Numbered from the stretch's first letter, positions 15,216 to 24,173 are shown. The stretch is DNA of 64,000 bases from Solobacterium sp. (GCA_017510405.1 JAFWNG010000007.1:1-64000); one strand, 5' to 3'. A program made the numbers and translations. The notes: a model not told the origin generated them from the sequence alone.

Positions 15216-16946
15216 TTACTTCTTGAAGCCGTCGCGCAGCAGTACACTGCGGTTGAATACGAGGTGGTCTGCGGAACTGTCCTTGTTGTCCAGACAGAAG
15301 AAGCCTACCCGCATGAACTGGAATGTCGGAGCGTTTGTACCCGTACGGTTCTCCCTGCGGTCAAACTCTTCGGCAACTTCCTGCATGGATTTTTCTACCT
15401 TGACGTTGTGCAGGATCGTCAGGCTTTCCGGATTCAGCGCATCCAGGAAATTCTTGTCTGCCGCATCCGGGTTCGGATCTGTGAAGAGGTTGTCATACAG
15501 ACGTACTTCCGCATCGAGGCAGTTATGGCTGTCCACCCAGTGGATCGTTGCGCCTTTGACCTTGCGTCCGTCTGCCGGATCGCCGCCTCTGGACGCCGGA
15601 TCGTACTCACAGAGCACTTCCGTCACGTTTCCGTTTTCATCCTTCACGCAGCCGGTGCAAGTAACGAGGTAAGCTCCCTTGAGACGTACTTCGTTGCCCG
15701 GATACATTCTCTTGTATTTCGGGATCGGCACTTCAAGGAAGTCGTCTTCCTCGATCCAGAGATCACGGCTGAAAGTAATAGTATGTGTTCCCTGGGACGG
15801 ATCTGTCGGGTTGTTCTCGACAACAAATGTCTCACTCTGTCCTTCCGGATAGTTTGTGACTGTCAGTTTTACCGGATGCAGAACAGCCATGGTACGTTCG
15901 GCTGTCGCGTTCAGGTCATCGCGCAGGCAGCGTTCCAGCTCACGGAATTCGATCGTGTTGGAACTCTTGGCAACACCGATCACATCACAGAACGTGCGGA
16001 TCGATTTTGCGGTATAGCCGCGTCTGCGCAGACCGCACAGCGTCGGCATGCGCGGATCATCCCAGCCGGACACATAGCCTTCCTCAACGAGCTTTCTCAG
16101 CTTGCGCTTGCTCATGACGGTATGATCGATGCCGAGACGGGCAAACTCGATCTGACGCGGCTTGTGATACGGAATGGATACATTCTCAACGACCCAGTTG
16201 TACAGCGGACGGTGGTCTTCGTATTCCAGCGAGCACAGGGAATGCGTAATGCCTTCCAGAGCGTCCTGGATCGGATGCGCAAAGTCATACATCGGGAAGA
16301 TGCACCATTTGGTTCCCTGACGGTGGTGGTTGATGAAGCGGATCCGGTAGATGACCGGGTCACGCATGTTGAAGTTTCCGCTGGCAAGATCGATCTTCGC
16401 ACGCAGCGTCATCTTTCCCTCTTCAACTTCGCCGTTCTTCATCATTTCGAACAGACGCAGATTTTCTTCGATCGGACGGTCACGGTACGGGGAACGCGCC
16501 GGTGTGGAAGTGTCGCCGCGGTATTCGCGGAACTGTTCCGGCGTCAGTTCACATACATAGGCAAGACCCTTGCGGATCAGTTCCAGCGCAAACTCATAGT
16601 CCTGCTCGAAATAATCCGATCCGTAAAAGAACCGGTCGCCCCAGTCAAATCCCAGCCAGTGAATATCCTGCTGGATCGCGTCAACGTATTCAGTATCTTC
16701 CTTTGCCGGGTTCGTATCGTCCATACGAAGGTTGCACAGTCCGTTAAAGCGCTCCGCCATACCGAAGTCGATGCACAGAGCCTTGCAGTGACCGATGTGC
16801 AGATAGCCGTTGGGTTCGGGCGGGAAACGGGTATGGACCGTCATGCCTTCGTACTGTCCGCCCGGCGCGATATCTTCCTTGATGAAGTTATAGATGAAAT
16901 TGCGGTTTTCATCTTCATTTTTAACCGTTACAGGTTCATTTGCCAT
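15216..16946 (-). CDS. glnS: Glutaminyl-tRNA synthetase
   Basis: A 576-residue class I synthetase charging tRNA-Gln. HIGH motif is PPEPNGYLHIGHCKA near residue 45; the KMSKS equivalent is VMSKRKLRKL near 270. The catalytic Rossmann core is followed by the two beta-barrel anticodon-binding domains (about 345-560), with a terminal VLLRDGFKK. The start at 16946 is chosen because GGAG precedes it and homology begins there; an upstream in-frame start at 17006 would add 20 unrelated residues. Monocistronic. Confidence 0.96.
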   Translation of the reverse strand: MANEPVTVKNEDENRNFIYNFIKEDIAPGGQYEGMTVHTRFPPEPNGYLHIGHCKALCIDFGMAERFNGLCNLRMDDTNPAKEDTEYVDAIQQDIHWLGFDWGDRFFYGSDYFEQDYEFALELIRKGLAYVCELTPEQFREYRGDTSTPARSPYRDRPIEENLRLFEMMKNGEVEEGKMTLRAKIDLASGNFNMRDPVIYRIRFINHHRQGTKWCIFPMYDFAHPIQDALEGITHSLCSLEYEDHRPLYNWVVENVSIPYHKPRQIEFARLGIDHTVMSKRKLRKLVEEGYVSGWDDPRMPTLCGLRRRGYTAKSIRTFCDVIGVAKSSNTIEFRELERCLRDDLNATAERTMAVLHPVKLTVTNYPEGQSETFVVENNPTDPSQGTHTITFSRDLWIEEDDFLEVPIPKYKRMYPGNEVRLKGAYLVTCTGCVKDENGNVTEVLCEYDPASRGGDPADGRKVKGATIHWVDSHNCLDAEVRLYDNLFTDPNPDAADKNFLDALNPESLTILHNVKVEKSMQEVAEEFDRRENRTGTNAPTFQFMRVGFFCLDNKDSSADHLVFNRSVLLRDGFKK

Positions 16947-16981
16947 ATATGATGATCTCCTTTTTCGCAGGTCGTATTTTT

Positions 16982-17010
16982 CGGAACAGAATGTTCCGCG
17001 TCTCATTATA
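16982..17010 (-). promoter_or_regulatory. glnS promoter -10 with adjacent palindrome
   Basis: On the minus strand a TATAAT -10 (17005-17010) is followed by CGGAACA-TTC-TGTTCCG (16982-16998), a perfect 7-base-arm dyad at the likely transcript start. No good -35 was seen. The dyad could be an operator or a 5' stabilising hairpin. Confidence 0.45.
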
Positions 17011-17069
17011 GCAGATTTTCACGTACTGCCTGTATAAAACAGCGTTCCGCAGGTGCCGGCTGTGCCCCG

Positions 17070-18098
17070 TCATTCTGTGATGTGAGTTCCGCTGCTTCCC
17101 GTTTTCTTTACGGCTGGTGCTTTTTCCCTGACAGGATCTGCACTCAGCGGCTTGAACAGCATAGCACTGTGAAATGTCATACCGACTTCGTCCACATAGA
17201 AATGAAGGATCGCCCGCCAGTTTTTCGCGGCTGTACTGAGCAGGATGTATTCTGCCTCGCTGCGTACGGCATTTTCGGTATATTCAGCGAGTTTATGCCC
17301 GATTCCTCTGCAGCGCTCCTCCGGAACCACGTACAGTTCCTCCGTTACAAAGCAGGCGGATCCTTCCGGAATCACGGATGTCATATTGGTTATGTATTCC
17401 ATATGGCCGAACAGGTAACCGCACAGTTTCCCGTTTCGACGGGCTGTAAAGACCCGGTTCCCGCGGATATCTTCTTCTGTATTGCGGCGGTATCCGAAAC
17501 AGCTGCTTTCCCCTTCCCAGATGACAGACAGATCGATCAGTTCCCGGATCAGTTCTTCCGTCAGTGTTTCTTCTGTGATCACCATCTTTCCGGGATTGGC
17601 AATGCGCACATAAAAGCAGTGATCGTCTTCCCCTGCAATATATCCGCCGTTTTTCTTCATGACCGCAAGCGATGCCGGATTGTCACGCCGTACGCGCAGA
17701 TAGAACTCCTCCTCTTCGACGAGTTTCTCCGCTTCTTTCAGACACAGACGCAGTCCCTCTGTTCCGTATCCCCGGCCGCGCTCTTTTTGTGCTATGGCAT
17801 ATCCGATATGCCCCGCTCCGTTCCGCAGTGCCTTTGTCAGCCGGCAGCGCACCCGGAATTCACCGACAATTCGGTCGTCTTCCCACAGAAAGAAGAAGAC
17901 TTCCGGCACATGTCCTGCCGGCAGATTTTTGCCGTGCTCATACTGTTCCATCCATGGCAGCGCTCGCGTCCGGAAATCCTCATAAGAGACTCCAGCCCAC
18001 GAATTTGTAAATCCGTTCTCATCTTCCGGCGTGCTGCAGACAAACTCCCATTCCTCACGGGCGTCTTCCGGATTTGCTTTTTTCAGCCGAAGCATCAC
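17070..18098 (-). CDS. Tandem GNAT acetyltransferase (two GNAT domains)
   Basis: A 342-residue protein with two acetyltransferase domains. The first (about 1-165) has AIAQKERGRGYGTEGLRLCL as acetyl-CoA loop and NPASLAVMKKNGG after it. The second (about 175-315) has LYVVPEERCRGIGHKLAEYT and ends with HFYVDEVGMTFHSAMLF. The first half resembles YycN/RimJ-like GNATs, the second a different subfamily, so this is a fusion rather than a recent duplication. It overlaps the HAD gene upstream by an ATGA junction. Substrates unknown. Confidence 0.82.
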   Translation of the reverse strand: MMLRLKKANPEDAREEWEFVCSTPEDENGFTNSWAGVSYEDFRTRALPWMEQYEHGKNLPAGHVPEVFFFLWEDDRIVGEFRVRCRLTKALRNGAGHIGYAIAQKERGRGYGTEGLRLCLKEAEKLVEEEEFYLRVRRDNPASLAVMKKNGGYIAGEDDHCFYVRIANPGKMVITEETLTEELIRELIDLSVIWEGESSCFGYRRNTEEDIRGNRVFTARRNGKLCGYLFGHMEYITNMTSVIPEGSACFVTEELYVVPEERCRGIGHKLAEYTENAVRSEAEYILLSTAAKNWRAILHFYVDEVGMTFHSAMLFKPLSADPVREKAPAVKKTGSSGTHITE

Positions 18099-18862
18099 TT
18101 TTCTCCTGCTGCGATCCCGATCGCTTCCGCGCTTGTTTTTACTACATGATCGGCATGTGCCTGCACGCCTTCCGGGGAGCGTTCAAAGGTAAATGCCGTA
18201 TCCACCGCATCCAGCAGCGGGATGTCATTATAGGAATCGCCAATCCCGTACAGCTTCGTCAGTCCGAACAGCTTCCGCGCTTCCGCCACACCGCTTCCTT
18301 TGGAGCAGTCATTCCGGACAATATCGATATAATCGATATTCTGATAGGCTGTCACCCAGGCACCAAACGCTTCGTTGATCTGTTCAGCGGTCTGTGCCGC
18401 TGCAGCTTCACTTTCTGTTCCGATCGACATTCCGAGTATATCCAGTTCCAGGAGTTCATCCGGATCTTTCAGAATGCGGCGGACCTTTTCCGGCAGTGCT
18501 TCGCCGCGCCGCCTGAACGCATACATGCTGTCCGTGGTGTGGATATAAACCTTTCCGCTGTCCGCAAAGCGGCAGTACATATCTCTTATAACTGTGGAAT
18601 CGATTGCTTTTACTGCCAGGAATTCCAGTGTCTTTCTCATTTTTACAATGGCTGCACCGGACGTCAGAATACAGAAATCCGGCTTCAGTTCTTCCGGCAT
18701 CACTGACAGAAGAGACATCAGGGATCTTCCCGAACAGATGCCGAAAAGTCCTCCTTCATTCTGAAACTCTCTCACCGCCGCAAGATCTTCCGCCAGGAAA
18801 TACGGTCCGGTCTTCCCGTAAAGACGCAGAGTCCCGTCAAAGTCACTGATCCATGCTTTCAT
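18095..18862 (-). CDS. HAD-superfamily (Cof-type, IIB) phosphatase
   Basis: A 255-residue cytosolic phosphatase of the Cof/HAD-IIB group. Motif I is SDFDGTL at residue 7 with both catalytic aspartates, motif II the ILTSGAAIV stretch near 65, motif III the KGSGVAEA lysine near 190 and motif IV GIGDSYNDIPLLDAV near 205. The cap lies between about 80 and 185. Such enzymes hydrolyse sugar phosphates or flavin and PLP precursors; the substrate cannot be told. It is coupled to the tandem GNAT downstream. Confidence 0.88.
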   Translation of the reverse strand: MKAWISDFDGTLRLYGKTGPYFLAEDLAAVREFQNEGGLFGICSGRSLMSLLSVMPEELKPDFCILTSGAAIVKMRKTLEFLAVKAIDSTVIRDMYCRFADSGKVYIHTTDSMYAFRRRGEALPEKVRRILKDPDELLELDILGMSIGTESEAAAAQTAEQINEAFGAWVTAYQNIDYIDIVRNDCSKGSGVAEARKLFGLTKLYGIGDSYNDIPLLDAVDTAFTFERSPEGVQAHADHVVKTSAEAIGIAAGEK

Positions 18863-18880
18863 AAACCAACCTTCTCTTTC

Positions 18881-19561
18881 TTACCGCAGCCGCCTCAGCA
18901 CCTGCTTGTGTTCCTCTGTGACCCGGTAGCTTTCCAGCGCTTTCCGGATCGTTTTCGTGTGTACAGATTCCGGAAGACGGTGTTCTTCCAGAAACGGCAG
19001 TACAGCATCATAATGCTTTGCCAGCGCGGTGGCAAAATACCATGCCTGCATCATCTGCACATAATATTCATCACTGTTCAAGGCAGCGATCTTTTCCGCC
19101 TGCCGCAGTTCAAAAGCTTCATCCAGAAAGTGATCCATAAACACCTTGATGCCAAAACGGATCGTATACGTATGCCGGGACTGCATCCATTTCTGCGCAT
19201 ATTCCGATATTTCCTGCCGTTGTTTCCGGAAAACTGTCGGATTCATCTGATCACACGTCGCCCAGTTATTCACATACGGCAGGAACCGTTCCGTTTCTTT
19301 TATGCACTGACCAAAGTCTTTCATCCCGGCAATGATGAAGGCATGAAGCTGATTTTCCTCAAAACAGCGGTGCGGCAGATCATTGAGGAAATCCTGTATA
19401 TCTTCCCGCTCTGCCAGTTCTTTCGCATAACTGCGCAGAAGCGGCGTACGCACACCGATCATAATATCTGTTTCATTTCCTGGTATCAGGCTTCCCTGAA
19501 AGTCTCTGTATTTCTCATCCTGCATCGTATACAGGGCATTCCGGATTTCTTCTGTGATCAT
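18881..19561 (-). CDS. DNA alkylation repair protein (AlkD-like)
   Basis: A 226-residue all-helical HEAT-repeat DNA glycosylase-type protein. Family traits: GNETDIMIGVRTPLLRSYAK near residue 27, NNWATCDQMNPTVFRK near 105 with the conserved Trp and Asp, and FGIKVFMDHFLD near 140. These proteins remove bulky or N3/N7-alkyl purines. The start at 19561 is chosen because GGAG lies six bases before it; two further upstream ATGs are less well placed. It runs divergently from the aminotransferase at 19746. Confidence 0.85.
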   Translation of the reverse strand: MITEEIRNALYTMQDEKYRDFQGSLIPGNETDIMIGVRTPLLRSYAKELAEREDIQDFLNDLPHRCFEENQLHAFIIAGMKDFGQCIKETERFLPYVNNWATCDQMNPTVFRKQRQEISEYAQKWMQSRHTYTIRFGIKVFMDHFLDEAFELRQAEKIAALNSDEYYVQMMQAWYFATALAKHYDAVLPFLEEHRLPESVHTKTIRKALESYRVTEEHKQVLRRLR

Positions 19562-19745
19562 ATATTTCTCCATTACTGATGTGATTATCATACCAGAGCA
19601 GACAGCGCCGCACGCAAATACATCGGCATATTCCCGGATACATATTGAAATATATACAAAATTCTGTTAAAAATTTTCTGATAAATCTTTTCAGAAAACT
19701 GGCAGGTTTTGTTTTCATCCGAGAGGATGACAGGAAAGGAGCCTT

Positions 19746-21041
19746 ATGAAGCCGTATATTGAAATGACGAATGAAGAACTGAATCGCGAACTGGCAGATC
19801 TGAATGCCCGTTTCAAAAAAGAACAGGCCAAGGGAATGCGTCTCGACATGAGCCGCGGAAAACCCGGACAGGAACAGCTGGATCTATCCATGGGCATGAT
19901 GGATGTTCTGGATTCAAAATCGGATCTGACATGTGAAGACGGTACAGACTGCCGCAACTACGGACAGCTGACCGGAATCATCGAAGCGCGTGAACTGCTC
20001 GGTGACATGATGGAAAACAATCCGAAGGATATTATTATCTACGGAAACTCTTCTCTGAATGTCATGTTCGATACAGTCAGTCGCTGCTGGACGCACGGTG
20101 TCATGGGCTACACGCCGTGGTGCCGTCTGCCGGAAGTCAAGTTCCTCTGCCCGGTTCCCGGTTATGACCGTCACTTCAAGATTACCGAGTATTTCGGCAT
20201 TAAGATGGTTCCGGTTCCGATGACACCGGTCGGTCCGGACATGGACATTGTAGAAAAACTTGTTGCGGAAGACGATACGATCAAAGGCATCTGGTGTGTT
20301 CCGAAGTATTCCAACCCGCAGGGCATTTCCTACTCGGATGAAACCGTTCGCCGTTTCGCCCGTCTGAAGCCGGCCGCTCCGGATTTCCGTATTTTCTGGG
20401 ACAACGCTTACGGCATGCATCACCTGTACGACGATCATCAGGATTACCTGATCGAGATCCTGGCAGAGTGCAAACGCGCCGGCAATCCGGATCTTGTCTA
20501 TAAGTTCTCTTCGACTTCGAAGATCACTTTCCCGGGAAGCGGCATTGCAGCTGTCGCGACCAGTCCGAACAACATGGAAGACTTCCTGTCATGCCTGCGC
20601 AACCAGACGATCGGCCACGACAAAGTCAACCAGCTGCGTCATGTACGTTTCTTCAAGGATATCCACGGCATGGTCGAACATATGCGCAAACACGCGAATA
20701 TCATCCGTCCGAAGTTTGAAGCGGTTGAAAACATCCTGGAAGAAGATATCGGAGGACTTGGGATCGGCACATGGACAAAACCTCTCGGCGGTTACTTCAT
20801 TATGTTTGATTCTCTTCCGGGCTGTGCAAAAGACATCGTTGCCCGTGCAAAAACAGCAGGCCTTGTCCTGACGCCTGCCGGTGCAACCTGGCCATACGGA
20901 AAGGATCCCAACGACTCCAATATCCGTATCGCTCCGACGTATCCGACCCTGGATGAACTGGAAAGAGCCATGCGCGTCTTCACACTGTGCGTGCGCATCT
21001 CCAGTCTGAAAAAGATTCTCGCAGACCGCGAAACAGCATAA
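19746..21041 (+). CDS. Class I aminotransferase (aspartate aminotransferase type of PF12897)
   Basis: A 431-residue PLP enzyme of the subgroup formerly annotated as alanine-glyoxylate transaminase-like, several of which act as aspartate aminotransferases. N-terminal LDMSRGKPGQEQLDLS near residue 33, NYGQLTGIIEARELLG near 78, IPKYSNPQGISYSDE-like stretch near 190, FWDNAYGMHH near 218 and the PLP lysine in FSSTSKITFPGSG near 258. GGAAAGGAG lies before the ATG. The upstream 150 bases are AT-rich and probably hold the promoter. It stands alone; the IS element now abuts its terminator. Confidence 0.88.
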   Translation: MKPYIEMTNEELNRELADLNARFKKEQAKGMRLDMSRGKPGQEQLDLSMGMMDVLDSKSDLTCEDGTDCRNYGQLTGIIEARELLGDMMENNPKDIIIYGNSSLNVMFDTVSRCWTHGVMGYTPWCRLPEVKFLCPVPGYDRHFKITEYFGIKMVPVPMTPVGPDMDIVEKLVAEDDTIKGIWCVPKYSNPQGISYSDETVRRFARLKPAAPDFRIFWDNAYGMHHLYDDHQDYLIEILAECKRAGNPDLVYKFSSTSKITFPGSGIAAVATSPNNMEDFLSCLRNQTIGHDKVNQLRHVRFFKDIHGMVEHMRKHANIIRPKFEAVENILEEDIGGLGIGTWTKPLGGYFIMFDSLPGCAKDIVARAKTAGLVLTPAGATWPYGKDPNDSNIRIAPTYPTLDELERAMRVFTLCVRISSLKKILADRETA

Positions 21042-21042
21042 C

Positions 21043-21059
21043 AAAAAGCCCGCAAGGGC
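21043..21059 (+). terminator. Aminotransferase terminator, interrupted by the IS end
   Basis: AAAAA-GCCC-GCAA-GGGC: the left arm belongs to the chromosome and the right arm GGGC is the first four bases of the IS inverted repeat. The T run expected to follow lies beyond the IS, at 24182-24187. The intact ancestor was probably a bidirectional terminator between the aminotransferase and the GNAT gene. Confidence 0.5.
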
Positions 21060-21076
21060 AACGTCATTAAGTTAAG
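21056..21076 (+). repeat. IS left terminal inverted repeat
   Basis: The 21 bases starting GGGCAACGTC are the exact reverse complement of 24153-24173. Confidence 0.92.
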
Positions 21077-21099
21077 CATGTACTGAAGTGACGATGTAG

Positions 21100-21133
21100 A
21101 CACTCATACTTGAAGACAGTATGGGTGTTTTTA
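21100..21133 (+). terminator. Inward hairpin-T run at the IS left end
   Basis: ACACTCATACT pairs with AGTATGGGTGT (10 of 11 bases) around a 7-base loop and is followed by TTTTT. It would stop transcripts entering the element from the aminotransferase, a common protective arrangement in IS elements. Confidence 0.6.
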
Positions 21134-21295
21134 TGCTTTTTTTGCAGAAAGTATTGACAGAAAAATCAAAATCGGGCGCCTCACTTCGTTCGGCGCTGGC
21201 TGTAAGAATCAGGATGTGTTCATCAATGCTCACACTTGATTCTTACTTTCGACTGTTGTGGTGTGCTCAATTTGTTTTTTTGGAGGATGTTGTTT

Positions 21296-21400
21296 ATGGC
21301 TAAACATACATTCTCTGACAAAGTGTTTCTTACTCTGAAACACAAGGTAGCCCGGCTTGACAGGCTGAAGGAGGTCTGTGGACTCAGTAATCCCTTCTGA
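21296..21400 (+). pseudogene. 5' fragment of the IS4-family transposase
   Basis: ATG at 21296 behind TTGGAGGATGTTGTTT opens a 34-residue reading frame starting MAKHTFSDKVFLTLKHKVA, typical of the helical N-terminus of these transposases. After about residue 27 the sequence runs into the foreign insert and stops. The rest resumes near 22,786; roughly 20 residues linking the two parts are missing. Confidence 0.6.
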
Positions 21401-21462
21401 CAATAGTATTCAATTGCTTTTTTCGTCGTTTCTGATAATTCAGCTGCTTCGTGAATATACAT
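21385..21462 (-). pseudogene. Truncated MerR-family regulator
   Basis: Starting at 21462 behind GGAGGTACTGATC, the first 28 residues are a standard MerR helix-turn-helix opening (MYIHEAAELSETTKKAIEYY, then CQKGLLSP). The reading frame then passes into the transposase 5' fragment, so the rest of the regulator was lost at the junction. Its promoter remains intact upstream. Confidence 0.7.
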
Positions 21463-21481
21463 GATCAGTACCTCCACTTAA

Positions 21482-21512
21482 ACCATAAGCTGTCCCCTAA
21501 GGGTGCAGTCAA
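21482..21512 (-). promoter_or_regulatory. MerR-type promoter with 19-bp spacer
   Basis: Minus strand: -35 TTGACT (21507-21512), a 19-base spacer containing a CCCTTAGGGG dyad, and -10 TATGGT (21482-21487). An over-long spacer with a central dyad is the hallmark of MerR-controlled promoters. It drives the truncated merR. Confidence 0.75.
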
Positions 21513-21534
21513 GATGTTCCCTCTGAAAAAAACA

Positions 21535-21579
21535 AAGGATTCCGTTTCCGGGCGTTCCTTTCCCGGTAACGGAATCCTT
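21535..21579 (-). terminator. Terminator of the 142-aa gene
   Basis: A long stem AAGGATTCCGTT with inner CCGGG pairs to its complement; on the minus strand it is followed by TTTGTTTTTTT. It lies downstream of the gene at 21654-22082. Confidence 0.85.
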
Positions 21580-21653
21580 CTGTTTATGACCTTTAACGGT
21601 TCTTCCCAGCCCTGATGCATCAGGGCAGAAACGAATCGTCTAAGTGGATGTGA

Positions 21654-22082
21654 TCACTTCAGATATCCTGCTTCGCCAAGGATCTTCTTCATATACTCTG
21701 TATAGCGCAGGAGTACTTCCTCTGCAGGACCCTTTCTCTCCGCTTCTGACGATTTAAGGCTCTTCATCTGCGCTGCACCGATGAAAATGTTGCCTGTGGG
21801 CAGAGCCTGTCCCAGCCCCTCAAAAGCTCCTGCGGGGGTGTCTGCCGTTGAAAGGATCACCTTGTTGTCTTTGCTGAACATTCCTCCTGCTTTGCGCGGA
21901 TATACGATCGTCATAAACCTCTGTGTCGCAGGCATAAGAATGTATTCCTCAATGGATGCTTTTGTAGGTCTTCCCAGTATGAAGCTGCCGCCTTCGTTAA
22001 CATCCCAGTGGTCCTTCATAAAGTCGTATAGTTCTTCCAGTGTAAAAGCTCTGTTAGTCAGAATAACCTGCCGTCCTATCAT
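21654..22082 (-). CDS. Hypothetical protein (142 aa) in the IS-borne segment
   Basis: I do not recognise this protein. It starts behind a perfect AGGAGGTACAAAA site, is soluble, and has a low-complexity-free mixed sequence with ILGRPTKASIEEYILMPA near residue 37. The reading frame is intact and followed by a strong terminator, so unlike its neighbours it may still be expressed. It probably belonged with the truncated MerR gene downstream, whose operator it faces. Confidence 0.6.
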   Translation of the reverse strand: MIGRQVILTNRAFTLEELYDFMKDHWDVNEGGSFILGRPTKASIEEYILMPATQRFMTIVYPRKAGGMFSKDNKVILSTADTPAGAFEGLGQALPTGNIFIGAAQMKSLKSSEAERKGPAEEVLLRYTEYMKKILGEAGYLK

Positions 22083-22109
22083 TTTTGTACCTCCTGTATA
22101 TACATTTCC

Positions 22110-22337
22110 TCACTGATTATCGTATGAGCATTTCGATTCAGCTGCTTTGCCGCAAGCTGTAAGCACTTTGGTGATATGAAGTTCTTTGGGTTTTACCCGG
22201 TCTGAACCGGCGCCTGTGTACCCTTTTATACATAATAGCAGTTCATACACTGTTTTAATATATACCGCCAATAATATCCCTGTAAACATCAGGAGATTCA
22301 CAGGTCGGATCCGGTACAGATCCCTGAACGCAGGCAA
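22110..22337 (-). CDS. Possible small membrane protein remnant
   Basis: An open frame of 75 residues with one hydrophobic stretch (LLMFTGILLAVYIK) and a polar C-terminus. The start is unclear: the first codon is TTG without a good ribosome site, and an internal ATG would give about 58 residues. No family recognised. It may be debris of a larger gene. Confidence 0.28.
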   Translation of the reverse strand: MPAFRDLYRIRPVNLLMFTGILLAVYIKTVYELLLCIKGYTGAGSDRVKPKELHITKVLTACGKAAESKCSYDNQ

Positions 22338-22364
22338 TGAAACAGATCAGCAGATGTATTCGTA

Positions 22365-22583
22365 TCAGTATCTTCTGCTTCCGGACTGTCTTTCATCCGT
22401 AACATCATAAAGATCCAGTTTATGCTCCAGAGCATACAGTGAACGATAGTGATGGTACATATCCCGGATGCGATAAAGTCTCTTACCTTCCGAATCTCCA
22501 TATTTCTCTGCCAGTTCAGCAAACGTCGGAAAAGCAGAATAGTATTCTTGATCCAACGCTTCGATCTCTTCCAGTACTGACAA
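22365..22583 (-). pseudogene. Fragment or small protein of unknown family
   Basis: The frame reads as real protein (EALDQEYYSAFPTFAELAEK, RIRDMYHHYRSLYALEHKL) and stays open upstream of the TTG at 22583 as far as about 22,690 (DPVRESDRLIIISLRSDN), without an ATG and broken by a stop. It is thus probably a 5'-damaged gene. A second coding-like tail (EEEDLSVLSPETVSLLNRI then stop) ends near 22,682 on the same strand in another frame. No function can be given. Confidence 0.4.
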
Positions 22584-22785
22584 AGCATCCCTCTTTTTGT
22601 AGTTTTCAATATTATCTGATCTTAAGGAAATGATGATCAGTCTGTCAGATTCCCGAACAGGATCAGGACATCTGAGCCATTCAGATTCTGTTCAGTAAGC
22701 TTACTGTTTCAGGAGAAAGCACGGAAAGATCTTCCTCTTCCAGACGAATATGATTCACGGTCTTCCCCTGCCTTCCTCATGAGGA

Positions 22786-24023
22786 ATGAAAAGAAAGACT
22801 TTATCATTTCCGGCTTTTTTCAGGATGCCTGTCAGTTCATCTATATCTGCTATGTTCTCTTTTGTGACCGGAATACAAGAACTGCTTGATTATTTTGATT
22901 TCGATGTTAACACTGCTACGTCCTCTGCTTTTATACAGGCCCGTGCAAAGATTCTTCCCGAAGCCTTTGAACAATTACTGCATTTATTTAACATTGCCTA
23001 TCCCTGTACTGATACACTTAAAGGCTATAGGCTTATCGCAGTTGACGGTTCGGATTTGAATGTTCCTTATGACCAAACAGTTCTGGACACGTACCAATCC
23101 AACGGTCCTGATGTCAAAGGATCAAACCAGTTTCATATCAACGCTGCTTATGACATTCTCAGCAACAGGTATGTGGATCTTGTCATTCAAGGAAGAGCTC
23201 ATTGGCACGAGCAGAAAGCTATGTGGACGATGGCCGAGCGGTTCCTTGAAAACAATGCAATATTCATAGCTGATCGCGGCTATCTTTCATGGAATAACAT
23301 GGAACATATAATCAGAGCCGGGAAGTATTTCCTGATTCGTTCTAAAGATATTCATGCGTCCACCAGTCTTCTTCGCAAATTTAACCTGCCTGATTCTGAT
23401 TTCGATTTGGATATTAAAACAACACTGACTACCAAGCTGTCATTTTCTCTCAAATATCCCGATAAATATCGTTTCTTATCAACTTCCTCAACTTTTGATT
23501 TCCTTGATGCGGACAATCCTTTTTTGTGATGTATCTTATCGTGCAGTACGCTTCAAACTTGATGGATCGGAAGAATATGAAAGCATTGTCACCAATCTGC
23601 CAAGAGAAGCATTCAGCCCGGCTGAAATCAAAGAACTCTACCATTTGCGCTGGTCGGAAGAAATCTCATTTCGCCATCTGAAATATTCTGCGGATCTTTC
23701 GGCAGTACATGCCTGAAAACGTTCTTCCATACTTCAGGAGATCTGGGCAAGAGCTATTCTCTATAACTTCTGCTTCATCATCATTCGTGAACTAGCCAAA
23801 AGAAAATCAAATAAGCGCAAAAGAAAATATGTGTATGTGATCAATAAAACCCGGGCAATTCATATTTATACGTGATCTTTTGATGAAAAGAAAAGGCGGC
23901 TCACCACCACCTGATCTTGAAGCCCTGATCTTAAAAGAGACTTTACCTTTACGGCCTGGCCGCAGCGACCTTTGCAAAGTCCGCACCCAGTCTGTAATTG
24001 GCTTCAACTATCGCTTTTCTTAA
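22786..24023 (+). pseudogene. IS4-family transposase, 3' portion with frameshifts
   Basis: The DDE core is recognisable: LLDYFDFDVNTATSSAFIQA, the first Asp in LIAVDGSDLNV near 23,040, the second in FIADRGYLSW near 23,265, and the Glu region LYHLRWSEEISFRHLK near 23,640 in a different frame. The C-terminal end SVIGFNYRFS stops at 24,023 in yet another frame. At least two frame changes and one internal stop are present, so it is inactive. Confidence 0.88.
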
Positions 24024-24152
24024 GCAATTTCATTATAACTGATAATTCAATACTGCGCTTTACATCATTAGATGTTTTTTCGTCATGCCTGAGTAGTCTT
24101 TGGAAAAGAAAAGTCTACAGACATGACTATTTAGTGCTTCTGCAGACTTCTT

Positions 24153-24173
24153 CTTAACTTAATGACGTTGCCC
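24153..24173 (-). repeat. IS right terminal inverted repeat
   Basis: Exact 21-base reverse complement of the left end at 21056-21076. Its last four bases GCCC pair with GGGC at 24178-24181, giving a GCCC-CTGA-GGGC-TTTTTT terminator across the IS boundary. Confidence 0.92.

Larger units (their letters stand above)
21056..24173 (+). mobile_element. Decayed IS4-family element carrying a 1.4-kb foreign segment
   Basis: The element is bounded by perfect 21-bp inverted repeats. It carries the 5' end of a transposase on the left, the rest on the right with several frame disruptions, and between them about 1.4 kb (roughly 21,380-22,770) of minus-strand genes that do not belong to an IS4 element. Total length is 3,118 bp, about double a simple IS4 element. 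No clean target duplication is seen: the flanking 12-mers GCCCGCAAGGGC and GCCCCTGAGGGC match only in the stem positions. It is not expected to move on its own. Confidence 0.85.

Noticed and set aside
15264-16952. A 562-codon open frame on the plus strand opposite glnS
   Set aside because: It is a complete shadow of the well-supported GlnRS gene, with no motif of its own and no ribosome site.
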